From: Sipunculus nudus
Lineage: Eukaryota; Annelida; Sipuncula; Golfingiida; Sipunculidae
Assembly: GCA_026874595.1 (NCBI GenBank)
Contig: CM049317.1
Span: 59,614,618-59,678,617 of the forward strand
Reading direction: 5' to 3'
Length of the DNA: 64,000 bases
The notes below the pieces were generated by a model that saw nothing but the letters and a program-made list of their open reading frames with translations, did not search any database and was not told where the DNA came from. Both the position numbers and the translations under genes were made by a program. Below, in pieces: positions 50,541-63,800 of the stretch. Numbering within the stretch: position 1 is the stretch's first letter; the number at the start of each line of letters is the position of its first letter.

Positions 50541-52810
50541 AAAGAGATATTTATTTTTTGGTTAATAGCTTAAAATCTCTGCCATATATACTGCCCAACT
50601 TTAGCATTTGTACATTCTTGAGTGTAAACACTTGATTTCATTTCATAAGATGCACATGTATGCATTTAAGCATTTAAGCATTTAAGGCCTAAAATTTGAA
50701 AGAAATTTATTTTTAAAAATATTGTAGTTTTTAGAAGATCATATCATAAAAATAATTGCTGTTTACATCAGGCTTAGCCTATCCCATAGGTTGTGCATAG
50801 GTGGTGTTGTAATTATTAATTATTTTTTTAATATTCAAATGTGATACAATATTAGGATCTAACATAAGTGCTCATTGTCTGAATATATAATAAGGTGTAA
50901 ATATTTTGTAGCATTTTATTCATATCTCTTACAGTTGGCTCGATCCTGCTATGAATAACACTACTACACTCAATTAATCAGGAATATTGGCCAAACTTTA
51001 AAGGGATTTAATTTTCTGTTCACATGGCCATATACTTAACTATTGAGAACTATTACATTTCACATATCACTTAGGGTCATTACTATTTGATCCTTATTTG
51101 ATCATTAAATAGTTTAAGACCACAAGTTCCATTTAATACACAGTAAAGTTGCAATGTATACATAATTGGATTGTTTTAACTTGCTGATCAAATTTAGTTA
51201 ATGCTCATTTGATAATGGAAAATATTGATTTTTTTAAAGCATTTTATTTCAGTTTATAAAGTAAATGTTTATATATTAATGCTTCCGCTCATGTTCATCA
51301 TTTTATAATTTAAAGGTTTTGTAAGTTCCAAGTAGATATATTTGCATGCATATTACAGCAACTTAGTTGAACTTTTATAAATACATGCCTATGATCGTGA
51401 GAAGCTTCTGCATCTTTCAAAGTATATCTCATCAATTGCCACTTTTAAAGAATATTGGGAATGTTGGGGAACGGAGCGGCCAGATGTTTACGCAAGGTGT
51501 ACACGACGAAAGGGGACAGCTTCCTTAATCCATATATTATAGCTGCGGTCAGTAGAGCAGCGTTTCAGCATAGTTTTATTTATTTGGAGTCTTGGTGGTA
51601 TAAACTCTGACCTTTGAACTCACGTTGGTGTCTGGGTTCATTGGTAGCCGGTTTTTATTGTCTTGTGAGCGCGCTTTAAAACTGGTAGCTTGGAGACACC
51701 TGACAACCGTATTACAGACGAGTTGGCAATTAGAACGTACGGGCAAGGAGTTTTGTTGAACTTTAAATAAGTGTACTATATTGATGTGTAACGTCCTAAA
51801 GTGATGCTGAGGGTAACGTTCAGACTTTGCTACTCTTTTGCCGCCTCGAAACTTTGATATGAAGCCAGGTATGTTGAAGTCTGACTAAATTAAATGAAAA
51901 TGAGTTTATTAGTCTTTAATTAGTAGAACGGGACGTCTGTTTGTTTTTATAAATATTTGTATTATATGTAATGATACGTCCGCATGTTTAAAGAGTGTAC
52001 TGCAAGGCGGTCGGTGTTTTTATGGGAGATGGGCCTGCTTAAGTTTACATCTTGATCTCAAGATAGCAATGCATGTGATCTGGTTCGCCAGAGATAGGCT
52101 CGCTTTGTTTAAATTTTAGTCACCGTATGCGCTGCATGCGGCCTGATGCGTCTATAACAACGATTTTGTTATAAATCGAGTGCTTTTAAATGTTTATAGA
52201 CACGCAGTCAGATATATTTATTCTTATATTTTCCAACTCAATACATAGTTTTGTATGTTCAGATGAGTTTAACTCACATGAGAACCTCAGTAGTTTCCTA
52301 CTGACTACGATTTTACAATAGGCGCGACATCAGTATTAATATTGATAAGGCCTGGTGCCTAAAACTGGCGATTAATAATGTTAGTAGGTTCTGTTCTATC
52401 TTATGTGGTGCATATATAGCTGGTACGTTTCTCTAGCCTCGCCCTAATTAGACAGTTGATGAAGCATAATGTCGCACCTATCGTAAAATCACTCCGAACA
52501 CTGTCTTGTTTGTATATTAATAACCAGTGCCCCCATCTTGTTGATATTTTGAGAGATACCTCTACATTGTACGTGAATGGATATTTGGTGAACTGGAATT
52601 TCTGGATAATATTTTCAATATTTACCGTGACAGGTACATACTGACACAAAAAGGTATGATAAACAGTTACAGGTAGCATGTCGTATGAAAAATAAAAATC
52701 ACAATACAACTAACGATATAAACATGCATGATAGGAAACTAAACATGAATACATGATGAACAGGCATTGTGGGATCGAGTATATGACCATCATAGAATGT
52801 ATGATAAATA

Positions 52811-53038
52811 CAGTAGAACCTCCGAATTGAGGACACTGACGAGAAGGGACATTTTGCCCGCAATAGAGAGGGGCTCTTAGTAGGGAGGTTCTATATTTCG
52901 AGACCTACTTTCAAGGGACTGCCCGTTAGTGGCCGTAAATAGGAAGTGCCCTCAGTACAGAGGTGCCCTTAGTACAGAGGTGCCCTTAGTACAGAGGTGC
53001 CCTTAGTACAGGGATGCCTATAAGGAGAGGTTCCATTG
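52811..53038. mobile_element. 228-bp TA-flanked MITE with internal 17-bp minisatellite
   Basis: CAGTAGAACCTCC at the left and GAGAGGTTCCATTG at the right form a TIR, with TA immediately outside both ends (52,809-52,810 and 53,039-53,040). This agrees with a Tc1/mariner or pogo-type insertion. Inside, at about 52,947-53,015, a 17-bp unit (GTGCCCTTAGTACAGAG) is repeated four times with few changes. There is no coding capacity. Confidence 0.75.
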
Positions 53039-53040
53039 TA

Positions 53041-54639
53041 TTTACTATATTCCCTGCAGGAGGTGTTATGAATTTGTCTGGGTTGGTTAGTTACTTGACT
53101 GGTTATCATGTCAGCAACTATCACCAAAATGTGTTGAAGAATTTCTATGAAATGTGATTATAAAGAAAGTAACTTTTATACCCAAGGAACAGACAATTAA
53201 ATTTTTGAGGTAATCTGGTTCACCAAAAATGTTAATGTTTTAAATGACTTTATATTATTTCGAGGTAGGCCAATATGTTTATCATGTTTACGGCCGGTGG
53301 CATTCGTTGTCAAGTTTGAGGGGGCTTCTTGTGATGCAACCATGGAATTTGTCAATTGGTAACACATAACTGTCTGGTTTTACTTTCATATAAAGTAAGC
53401 ACATACCACTTGCTTACCTTGCTTACATATTAATGAACTGTCGGTAATTGTTACTCAGAAAAATTATTTAAGCTCTCCTTTAATGATGTATGACCATGTG
53501 TTTGTACACGCTTTTAGCAAACACGGTACCTGCGCCCATTTCCGGTGTCTGTGTACGAATAGAAGCAGGAGCATGCGCACTGCAAGTATCGGTCGTCTGC
53601 TTTGTACATCCCTATGAGCCAGCCCTGTGGGTTTTGTTAAATGAAAGCAGATCCATGCCAAAGACACAGACCCCCCCCCCCCCCCCAAACACACACAAAT
53701 TTATAAGGACCAGATCTGATTCTTTTACTTTCATTATTTGAGATAAAAAAAAGTCTTGATTTTGTTGATGCAACGAATCCAAACTGTTGTCAGTCGTCGC
53801 CAAAAGATGTCGCTAGTGTGGCGGAAACTGTCTATACTTGTATATGTATTGCATATACAACAGAGATATAGATGATAAGACGATACCATGCAGGGTCCCC
53901 TGGATTGACGCATTATTGTTTTACACGGTGTGCAAGGGTGCATAGTATTTATATATGTGTTTGCAAGGGGTGATCCAAGATTTAGGAAAAGGGGGTTCAA
54001 CCAAGGAGGACTAATGACAAAGGCTTGTTACTTGATAAGGTGGAAAGATGAACTTTAAATGGAGAGTCAAGGTAAAACATAAGAAAATGTTCATTATATT
54101 GTGGTGGTGACATGAATCAACATATATAATTATTTTAGGGATAGTTTACCACACCGACATAAAGCAGTTTCTTTATCCCGGCCTAAGATTAGAGATATAA
54201 GGGACCGTTTTAAGGGCAGAGCCGACCTGTGATGCAGCCATAGATTTGGTTAACCGGGACACATATTCAGGACTCGGCTTTATATGTCATATATAATACA
54301 TTACAAATCATGTATTATATATAATGGCACACGCTGAGGTGTGATAAGAATCCTGGTAATATTTTGAGTGTATTCACTCTCTGACTATTTCTATTATTTT
54401 ATTTTGTGCATTCCTCCATAAATGCGTCACTTCCCATTATATAAGCAGACCTCATATAAAAAAGTCATTTTTTATCAGTCAGTTTTATAAATCAGATGAC
54501 ATATCAGTACGGTTTAACTTGGTCCTTTTATAACCCAGGCAAACAGGATATTTGGAATAGCCTTGGTTTCCTTAGTTAGGTGTCAATGAGGTAAACTATC
54601 ACTTTAATACTGATGTTCTTTGAAAGTCATTCTTTCAAT
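53041..54639. other. Gene-free stretch with a GGATCCAGG-family fragment
   Basis: No supported gene. A C-run is at 53,673-53,687. At 53,961-54,030 GGTGATCCAAGATTTAGGAA, then GGTTCAACCAAGGAGGACTA, belongs to the GGATCCAGG family. ORFs over the C-run are low-complexity artefacts. Confidence 0.45.
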
Positions 54640-54960
54640 TGGCGCCAGGTGTCGCCTGGTTTCCTAGGTCCGTTATTACAAAGCTATGGGGCTTATACAG
54701 TCGAGGGGTAAACCTCTCGGCTCTCTCACCTAGCCACCCGATTAGTGACCAGGAGAGTGGGTTGTAGTTATCCGTCCAAGGCCTTTGGTTTTCTCCGGGT
54801 TCTCCGGTTTCCCCAACTCCAATAGAACGTCACTGTCTGAGCCATGTCATTCATTCTCCCAACTATCCTGCAAGCTGACTGACCGTGTGTATGTCACCAA
54901 GTCTCAGTATCGTAACTGCTCGACCAAGACACTCCCTGGAGCGGATTTAGGGGAGCCCCC
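54640..54960. repeat. SINE-like repeat with CTCCGGGTTCTCCGG core
   Basis: GGTAAACCTCTCGGCTCTCT and nearby sequence look like a degraded tRNA-like head. TGGTTTTCTCCGGGTTCTCC and the CGG that follows form a conserved-looking core that I associate with molluscan short repeats. The end merges with GAGCGGATTTAGGGGAGCCC, another GGATCC-type terminus. Family assignment is tentative. Confidence 0.35.
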
Positions 54961-55027
54961 CTCTTTTTCGACATAATAATTAGACCAATACCGAAAAAAG
55001 TGTCCGCTTTGCGACTTACAATGTTTA

Positions 55028-55084
<57 letters not shown>

Positions 55085-56391
55085 TATATTGCAATATATA
55101 TGGTATACATGGCAATATATATTGTATATTGCTATAAATTTTGTATATATTGAATTATATAATTTGAATATATTGAATTATATAATTTGAATGAATGTGA
55201 ACCGGTATTTATGTGTATTCATGTTCCATTTCTCTATAGGCTACAATAATCTAGCATGGCTATTCTTACATCTCTCATTAAATATATATATATATATAAT
55301 AAATTACATATTGGTTGCCGATATATATACAATATAGTTCAGGAAGTCTGCCTTCACAGCAGTGCTGCCACCTGTAGGTAATTTAATTTAATCATTTAAA
55401 GCCAATCAGTGCTGCCACCTACAAGTTATTTATTAATTTAGTTTAACCCTTAAATAGCTTGTGTCATTTATCTATCGGTCAAACTATATCATGTGACATG
55501 ACAACTGTGTTGACCAGGTTACTTGGTAATTATGTGTATTTTTCATTCTGTCATTGATTCTCTGTCTGCGAAGGGTAATGGTAACAGCCCCATATAGTTT
55601 TTAAGACAGATTCCTGACACAGGGTAAGCCTAAATGATTTATCGTTAAAAGACCATGTGCCTTCATGTACGATTTGATGGAATGTTGCAATGTTATTAAA
55701 TAGGAGAGAACATGGTATAAACATTTACATGTATTGCGAAATGTTTTCATGTACGCACACCGTTATGTACATTTATTTAAAATTGGCATTATTCTTTGCA
55801 GAATTGAAATGTTGCTTTACAACTGCTTCTAAAATAAACAACTATTCCCCCCAAAACCGAGTTCTTCGATTCTCAAAGCCAACTCAACTTCTGGACCGGC
55901 AACATATTTATATATATTAAAATGTAGGTGATTGTGTGTTTGTGCATATAGGTTTATGTATATGCATGTACATATATTTTATGTGTATATGTATGTTAGT
56001 GTGTATGTGTGTAAGTAAATATAGTTATGTATGATTGCGTGTCATCAGAGTTATCGACGTCTTGATGTGAGCTCCACCAGCTCGGCTCATTTATTACTGT
56101 CGTTGCGGAGTATGCTTTTTATAGCGGGTTTATAGAACTTGGCTGTCATATCAAACGTTACATGCCAAGAATTTCCCGACACGTTACTCCATAGCTGCTT
56201 CGCACAGTATTGGGTCCCATACTGTCAGAATGCGGTATGGTTTTACGCAAGGTTAAGCATATAATGTTATATAATATAGACATGAGTAATGCCGGAGGCA
56301 GTTCCGGGAGGGAATAATTCAGGTATTTCTTACAATACATCCTGGGGCGAGGTATTATGTTTGGCGTCACTAGGTTCGTTTGTCTGTTAGC
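54961..56391. other. Gene-free AT-rich stretch
   Basis: Contains several TATATA-rich tracts (also 55,095-55,175 and 55,283-55,300) and a pair of GTGCTGCCACCTRYARGT words at about 55,361 and 55,409. No gene recognised. Confidence 0.4.
55030..55081. repeat. (TA)n microsatellite
   Basis: About 26 uninterrupted TA units. Confidence 0.95.
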
Positions 56392-56924
56392 CAGTGATGC
56401 AGCACTCGACTCCGTTCTTGGACTCGAACCCGGAGTAAAGTCCACTTTTTAGGGACTTTGACTCGGACGTCCTGGACTCGGACATCCTGGACTCGGACGC
56501 CGAGGTCAGGACTCGAGAAATCAGACAGAGGCTATTTGAAGCCCAGTAGAGGGAATGCTCTGCCATATATTATAAATTGATTTATATATATTGTAAAATA
56601 ATAGCAAAAAGACTATATACAAAATCATAATATATCAAGCTTTAGCAAGAGAAGATAAATGTTATTAAACATTCAAGTAAAAAGCATGAGTAAACTTACA
56701 TATATAAACTTATAGTAATCTCAAATTTTCATTTAAAGTTTCTTTTAATACGAAAATTCTATCGGACTCGGACCTGGACTTGTTATCGGCTTTCAACTGG
56801 CACAGACTCAGTGAAGGTCGACTTAGACTCAACCTCAGGAACTCGCAACTTGAATTCCGACTCGAGTAACCTGGACTCGGACTTGCAGTCGGACTCGGAT
56901 AGCGTGGACCCGACAGCATCACTA
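56392..56924. mobile_element. 533-bp hAT-like MITE with GACTCGGAC-rich ends
   Basis: The left end CAGTGATGC and right end GCATCACTA are inverted copies. They are flanked by CTGTTAGC and TTGTTGGC, which match at 6 of 8 positions and suggest an aged 8-bp target duplication as hAT elements make. The subterminal 120-170 bp on each side is packed with GACTCGGAC, CCTGGACTCGG and related words, and the middle is AT-rich. It has no coding capacity, so it would need a transposase from elsewhere. Confidence 0.65.
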
Positions 56925-57324
56925 TTGTTGGCAACTTAAAACATTTAAGAACCGTTAAGGTAACAGCTAAGGAACACTTTGCGGAACTTTCAAGGTATTC
57001 TGAAGTGCAAATTAGTTACAAAAAGAGAAAGTGTAAACTTGCTTCTTATAATTAAATCTCCGCAATGCACGTACCTCAGTTATAACATGTAACTCACTAA
57101 TTACTCTCATTATTATACCTTGTCCGTAATGTATAATGTCATTATTTGGTTCGTTAATTGAGTGTTTTTCTATATATAATGGTGTGAGGTACTGATGATA
57201 TTTTAGAATCGAAATAATGATGCATGAAGACGCCTATATATATTTTCTTCCAGTGATACAGTGTGGCTTCTCAGTGTCTGACGGTCCATTTATCTACATT
57301 AATAATAGGACTGTGAGAATGGAA

Positions 57325-57525
57325 TGTATTCAGGCGGTTCTTTCCCTGAACCTGTCTGAAAGAACACCTATTAAGACCACCTGTCTATTAAGACCACCCT
57401 TGAGTGATCAGAAAGATTTCACATTTGTTTCACTTGACCTTCTAATGAGACCAAATTTGAAAAAAGACCACTTCTTGAAAGTCCCACGGGTGGTCTTGGT
57501 TCACAGGTTTAACTATATATATGCG
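57325..57525. repeat. AAGACCACC-type short repeat
   Basis: GAACCTGTCTGAAAG and TATTAAGACCACC (twice) at the left face GGTGGTCTTGGTTCACAGGT at the right, giving imperfect inverted symmetry. Probably a MITE-like or satellite fragment lying 3' of the membrane-protein gene. The overlapping 109-codon plus-strand ORF is therefore discounted. Confidence 0.45.
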
Positions 57526-57634
57526 CATATATATAAGCATTATTGAACGATAATTTAAAAAATGGGCCTTCAATCAAATTTTATGTGAGACAGTTGCAAA
57601 AAATAATGCAGTCCACAAAACCGTTTTTATACAA

Positions 57635-57640
57635 TTTATT
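57635..57640 (-). promoter_or_regulatory. Candidate poly(A) signal of the membrane-protein gene
   Basis: AATAAA on the minus strand, about 230 bases beyond the stop at 57,872. Confidence 0.5.
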
Positions 57641-57871
57641 CCAAATATGGCCCCCAAAAATGAATATTTTTACACTTTAGGCCTGTTAACTGTTCATCAC
57701 GTAAGAATGAAAAATAAAGCTTATTGTGAAAGGACAAGATATAAGCAGTGAGCTTTAAGTTACTACTTAGGTAATTAGGTTCTTAGGTAAGATTTTTGTG
57801 CGGAAATACTACAACCACCTTAAACTTGCACCATTAAAGCCGTTTATCAGTCTATGCGTGGTTCTGGCCGT

Positions 57872-60800
57872 TCATGTATCTACCTTGAGTTTATCATGAT
57901 CCGTGTAACAGTTGTCATGGTCGTGGCACATTTTGTTCTCCGGATAAACAATTGTGGAATAGCTCGGCGGAGAGACCGACCCCGTGACTTCGAAGGTGCT
58001 CTCTCTTCTGCTTACTCGAGATTCTGTACTTTCATCAAGTCTCCTGAAGGAAATTTCAAACTGTATCATCTGATATGTATTTTGGCGTCAACACAGGGGT
58101 CGGGGTATATACTATACTAATATAAGTGAAAGCAAACACGGTTTTGGGAGAATTCCACACAATAGACCCCCACCCCCTTTTCCGACATGGCGGAGGCTTG
58201 CATTCCTTTGAATGCAGTTTTCTAATTGTTTTTGTTATTCAAATTTAGTAAAAAAATTAATCACTATAATCACTGTTTTTATCGTGTGTCTACAAGCATA
58301 TGATAAATATTAAATAAGCTACATAATAGCAAGCAATAATACAATAAAAATGATATCTCAGCGTAAATATTGATCTTTTAGGGTTGTGAATTTATCAGGC
58401 TATTATTACTATGTAAATGATGAAAATTAAAAGCCTATGGCATATGGCTATCAGAAATGTGTTGGATAATATAAATAGTGTTATTATTAGTCTCTTACCA
58501 CTTGGTGTATACCAGTACACAGATAATGCTGCACAGAACAGAGAGGAGAATCGCCACCCCAACTCCGACGCCGACGATTAAAACTTCAAGAGAAAATCAA
58601 ACCATCAGACTATAAAAAATGGTTTTTAGCAGACAGGACAATTTTAAAGTTACAACAATAATTTTTTACTCAATATATAAATGTCCCTGGAAACCCGGAA
58701 TAAGTCAGTGTAGCCTCTATACTGGAGCAACCTGAAATGGCTGGGTCTATAGAAACATTTCATTTAATATCCAAAGAAATCCTTGCGATACTTGCTTGCA
58801 AATCTGCACTTACGTCAGTCTGGCTTATATTTTGTGCACTTTTGGAAACATATACTTTAAAGCATCCTGAAAGGATAGATTGGAACAAATAACCACTTGA
58901 TTAAAAAGGTTTTATTTTGAATCCAGGGACTTCCTGATAAAATCATGGAAACCCAAAATTAGGCCAATGTGACCTATACTAGTATTCTGCAAACTTTAAG
59001 TGAATACATGATTTTAAGCACTCTTAAAGTCATTTATTTCTTCTGTTCATGATTGCTTTACAAATATTTTGCATTATGTTTGAAAACTGAAATGATATGC
59101 TACACATTAAAACCTGTCAGTTTGTTGAATTTGTCCCCACCACTTCTACAGAAATGTCACAAACACTAGTTAAAAGTCATTTTATTTTTTCAGTTAAGAC
59201 ATACACTGATATATCAATGATAAATAAACGGATTGCTTTTATGTCTAATTTGGCTGACGGTCATGGCCGAACAGCCACTTATTCCTGAGCTTTTTCTTTC
59301 TTGTTAGGCTTGTATTACCTTATGAACTCAAATGTCTAAATCATTTATCATATATTGAGGGAATAATCGCGACTTTAAGCGACACGAAATCGGATGAAAT
59401 CATATAAACAGAAGCGTATCCGGAGGGGGAGGTCCAGGGGGTCCGGATCCCCTTTTTCAGCCACCACAACCTTTTTTAAGGGTTTCAGACCAATAATTTG
59501 TGGACAGGACCCCCCTTTTCCGGACCTGGGGACATTTTTTTAGGCTTTGTCATTAGTCCTCTTGGGCTGAACCCCCATTTTCTGTAATCCTGGATCCGTC
59601 CTGTTTAAATGCCTTGCTGTTCCGCTATAGTGTTAATGTAGAGAGATCATGGAAAACCTACCGTTGGTGTGTCCTTCATTCGCGTGGACGTGTTGTAGGT
59701 TGTCCTGGCTATCCGGTGGTTCTTTGCCTGAACCTTTGTCACTGGTAGGTTTATAGACGCCGGTGATGGGTATTTGTGGGTTCTCCACGTTCGGCTCCTT
59801 GCCGGTGGTTGGTTTCTTTGAATCTGGTCCCTTGTTCACTGGGGGTGTCACGGTACCATTGACACTTTCCCTTAAGAGACTTTCATATGTACCTTGGAGA
59901 GTAACAAGCAAAGCTTTACTGGAGAATCCTTAAAGGGACCTATTCACTTACCATGTATGTTAAATATACACAAAATTTAGTGTTTTCTCCTTGAAATATT
60001 GCGGTATCTGCCAAGATTGGCCATATGGAAAAAGCTAGCACCAGGGACGATTAGTGGGGCAAATAAAATACCACGCGCATGCCATCTCGAAGCTGTACCG
60101 GGCGACTTCCAACATCAAGCATTTTTTTAAAGTTTCCTATCGGTGTTTCTTCTGTGCTACATCTTTCATGTTACTTTTCGCGGATGCGCAATATCGGACC
60201 TCTCCTTATGCAGTCTTGTTATGGTAAACAGACACACGTAAACTGTGTTTATTTACATAGAGAACCATAATTGTTCGCTTGCTGTCGTTAGAGGGTTATT
60301 GTTATTAATGATACATTATCATATAGACTTAGGACATTTTTTGATATGACCTATGTTTTGGTCGATAGTACCAAATTTGTTCGTATAGTAGTTTTTGTTT
60401 AGGTGTGAATGTTTTTGAATGGATACTTTTGTATTAAGACAAAATGAACGGTTGGCTTGAGATATTTATGTACCTTTATTAATCACAACTTTTTCATTTT
60501 TGTTCACCTACGCCTGACTGTATCCATGCTCGTCTCCATGGTTATCACGGGGAACAACAGGCCTAATTCAAAATGTTCATGATGAACTGAACACATTGGT
60601 TATGTTTAAAATTGATCATGTATAGGTGCATTTTACGGAGCTTACATAGGGGGGCTCAAATATCAAATGAATCCACACTTGTATGCAGAAAATGTTCAGC
60701 CAGAAGTCCAGAAGAAAAAGTCACCAAGTGACGCTTTATTCTTACTACATATATCTGAATTATAAAATACTATCATGTAGTATTCATATCATTATATTGT

Positions 60801-63800
60801 AGAAGCCTATTAAGCGTTGAATCCACATTTTTGTGAAAATATGTGTGTTTACTGAAGTGTTCAAGCTGATCTATGTATGTTTATGATGAAACATTTTGTA
60901 TATTTGTCAATGACGTTGCGTACACACATCGCTTCAAGAAAATAAGTAAAGAAATTACGCTTATTTTTCCTATTCAACTTATAAAAGAATGATAAAATAA
61001 TAATATTTTATTTTTATAGGATATATCAGAAGACTCACAGAACCCACATTATCTTGTCTGCATAAAAATGTGGGTTCAGTTGCTGTTTTAGGCCCCTGAA
61101 GTTCATCCTCTATTATGTAGCTATACCTTTGATCCTTGACACAATGCCTGTTAATATCGTTTCAGTACCTTTTATTAAAAAAGTAAAAGAATTATCCCTG
61201 ATGCAAAATCTGGTGGGAGAATTCCTAATATTTATTGACAAGACATCTTTCAATGTAACACATTCTGAAAATCATTCAATTAAGGGTATTTACTTGACAA
61301 TCCGTATATCACCGAGATATTCTTTTAGTTTTTACAATCACATTTTTAACTTCTGTGTTAACATATGTTTATTGAAATTAACTTCTCTGTTCCTATAAAT
61401 TCATGTACGTCCTTTATACGTATTGATTTATATAGGTATAAATATCTTAATCATATGAGTAAAGTGCATACCTTCGCACACATAGGGCAGCTGGATATGA
61501 CACATGGTGATTTCTTTAAAGGTGTTTCCGGCGCCATCTACCTTATACTCACAGCGAGTAGGCAATCCTCAAGATAACAGACATATTTAACACATTTGAC
61601 TCAAAATCTCAATTACTCAAAAGTCGTTTCAAGAATTGTGCAAACCATGAGCCTTCCTGACAAAATGTGAAAGGACATTTTCAAAGGAATACCGACAGAC
61701 CCCCCCCCCCCCCCGCGAAATAAGAACACCCCCTCGAATTATCCGCCCCCCCCCCCTAACCACCACCATCATTATGACACCTAGGACAAAACCCCTCTCT
61801 TTAAATATCATAAATGTCTCCCACCACATATTAAATGAAATGTATCAATTACATATAATAAAGAGCGAATATAATTTTTGCCAAAATTCGAGCACTACAT
61901 TATTCATTATTTGGTTTAAATATTTTAAAAATGGGCTAACTTTTATGCCTATAAAAAAGGCAGTTAACATTTGTATTATCCCAAATTTTCACATAAATGA
62001 AATGTATAATTGACATAATTTTTAGGAAATATTTATAAACTATAAATTGAATGACGGAATTTTCTCTAAATTGTGTTTTTTTTTTCAACTTTAAATGTTA
62101 GGGGGCAAAGGTTTTATTTTTCCTCCCCTTAACATCGAGCGGTAGATGCCCCATCCCCCCCCCCCACCCCAACACACACACATATTTTGATGTGTATATC
62201 TTAAGAGAAACGTATATTCAATAACTTCCATCATCGGTTGTCAATAACACGTGATACCTTCAATTCTACAAAATCTTGACCTTTCAGATTAAAATATATA
62301 ACTAATACTCTCAATTTTAAGATAATTGCAATCGTGTTTGTGGTATATTAATTTTCGTTGTTATGGAACACGTTGCCATATGACCTCTAATCAGGAAAGA
62401 CTATATAGCTACTTCAAAGCACATCGCCAAATCCTTCTTTTTCAGATCTTAACATCGCACTCTTTGTATTTTAGAATTAATCTATCTTTTTTCTTTCTTT
62501 ATTGATTTATTAGAACCTTAATGCTTACAATTGTTTCTTAGAAAACATACTGTTTCTTCTTCCACTGTTACAAGATTTGCAGTGTTGTTTTTATATATTC
62601 TTATTTGCACGACCACTTAGAACAACGAAATGACTTCTGAACAAGTTTCTCTGTTTAAATATTACTCAAATAATAATAATACTGAGTAAAGAAGAAGGAG
62701 AAGTGATAATTGTTACTTACCAGCATGTACTCTTTCTTGCTGATCATCCTGCATCCATACCGGATGGTGATCTCTTGGTACTTCACACATATAGGATGAA
62801 CCACGCTCTACACATCTCTGTTTCCAACACTGCCTCTTACCTATTAGGACATTTAAAGTTTAAAAGATTCCCGATATAGTGCAGACTAATTAGTTTATGG
62901 ATTAACATTGCCTCTCTTTTCTTCCTTTTCTCTTGAAATAAAATTTAAAAAACTCCTCATTTTGGCTTATAATTTTTCTCTTGTATTTTATTTTTTTTTA
63001 CATTTAACATGTTCAAACTTGGTTAACATGTTTAATCTTAAAAAAAGTTAACTCTTTTCAGATCTACTCATTCAATATAATTAACTTAAATAATGGTTAA
63101 ATTTAAGAACATTGTCACAAGTTTGTAATTATTATACATCAATATAATACTGAATTAACCTTAGACAAAAGATAGCAAACCTTAGGCCAATATAACTGGA
63201 AATGTGAAAATTGATTAAGTGTGCCATACAGCCTACCAACAGGAAGTCTTGTTAACAGATCAAGTTGATATATCGTCAAGACACCACAGCCAATCTCACT
63301 GCCTGCACAACTGGCAACTACAATAATAATAATAATAAAATATAGTTACAGAACTCATAACAACAGATCAAGTAACGGTGATGCACACAAATTTTGTTAC
63401 GGAGATTTAAAAAATCAGATTCTGTAACACTAGGCAGCGTGAAATGTCTAGGGGAATGAATAAAGAAGTCAGCAGTTTTTTGTAAACAAATAATTATAAT
63501 TTATTCTTAGAAAAATCCTAACATTACAATACACTAAATCAATACAATTACACAGTATATCAATAAAAATGTACAGTACCAGAGTGTCCGGATCCTAGGC
63601 TTTGATTCTGGATACCACCACTGTCACAGCTCAACAAGAGTCCTTTAACTCCAATAATCCATGTAAATAGTAATAATCCAAAGGCAAACTGGAGACAGTC
63701 CGTATTAAATCTGTATTAAATCCGTTAAATATCTGACACCACTGCAATTATCGGTAAGGTCCAAAACTGACGAGAAAGTAACACTCTTAGTGCTCGCTGG

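Larger units (their letters stand above)
40634..52105 (+). repeat. Segmental duplication, copy B
   Basis: Direct-orientation partner of 10,016-30,985. It begins at CAGTCGGCTGAGACTGACAA (A: AGTCGGCTGAGACTAATATC) and is last recognisable at TTTACATCTTGATCTCAAGA (A: TTTACATCTTGGTCACCAGA). It lacks the TIR element, the dimeric repeat, the ORF1-like fragment and the 26.7-30.0 kb segment. It has its own extra segments at 41,805-42,885 and 48,110-49,980, and at about 51,430-52,020. Confidence 0.88.

Noticed and set aside
53464-53803. Gly-rich and Pro-rich ORFs around 53,673
   Set aside because: They depend on a C homopolymer. No splice or domain support.
57217-57546. 109-codon plus-strand ORF
   Set aside because: It overlaps an imperfect inverted AAGACCACC repeat and has no protein-like conservation that I can see.
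63580-63700. Possible extra minus-strand exon with LLLSCDSGGIQNQ and a phase-1 donor at CTCTG|GTACTG
   Set aside because: No good acceptor gives a matching phase without a stop, and exon 1 joins exon 2 directly in phase. It could still be an alternative exon.
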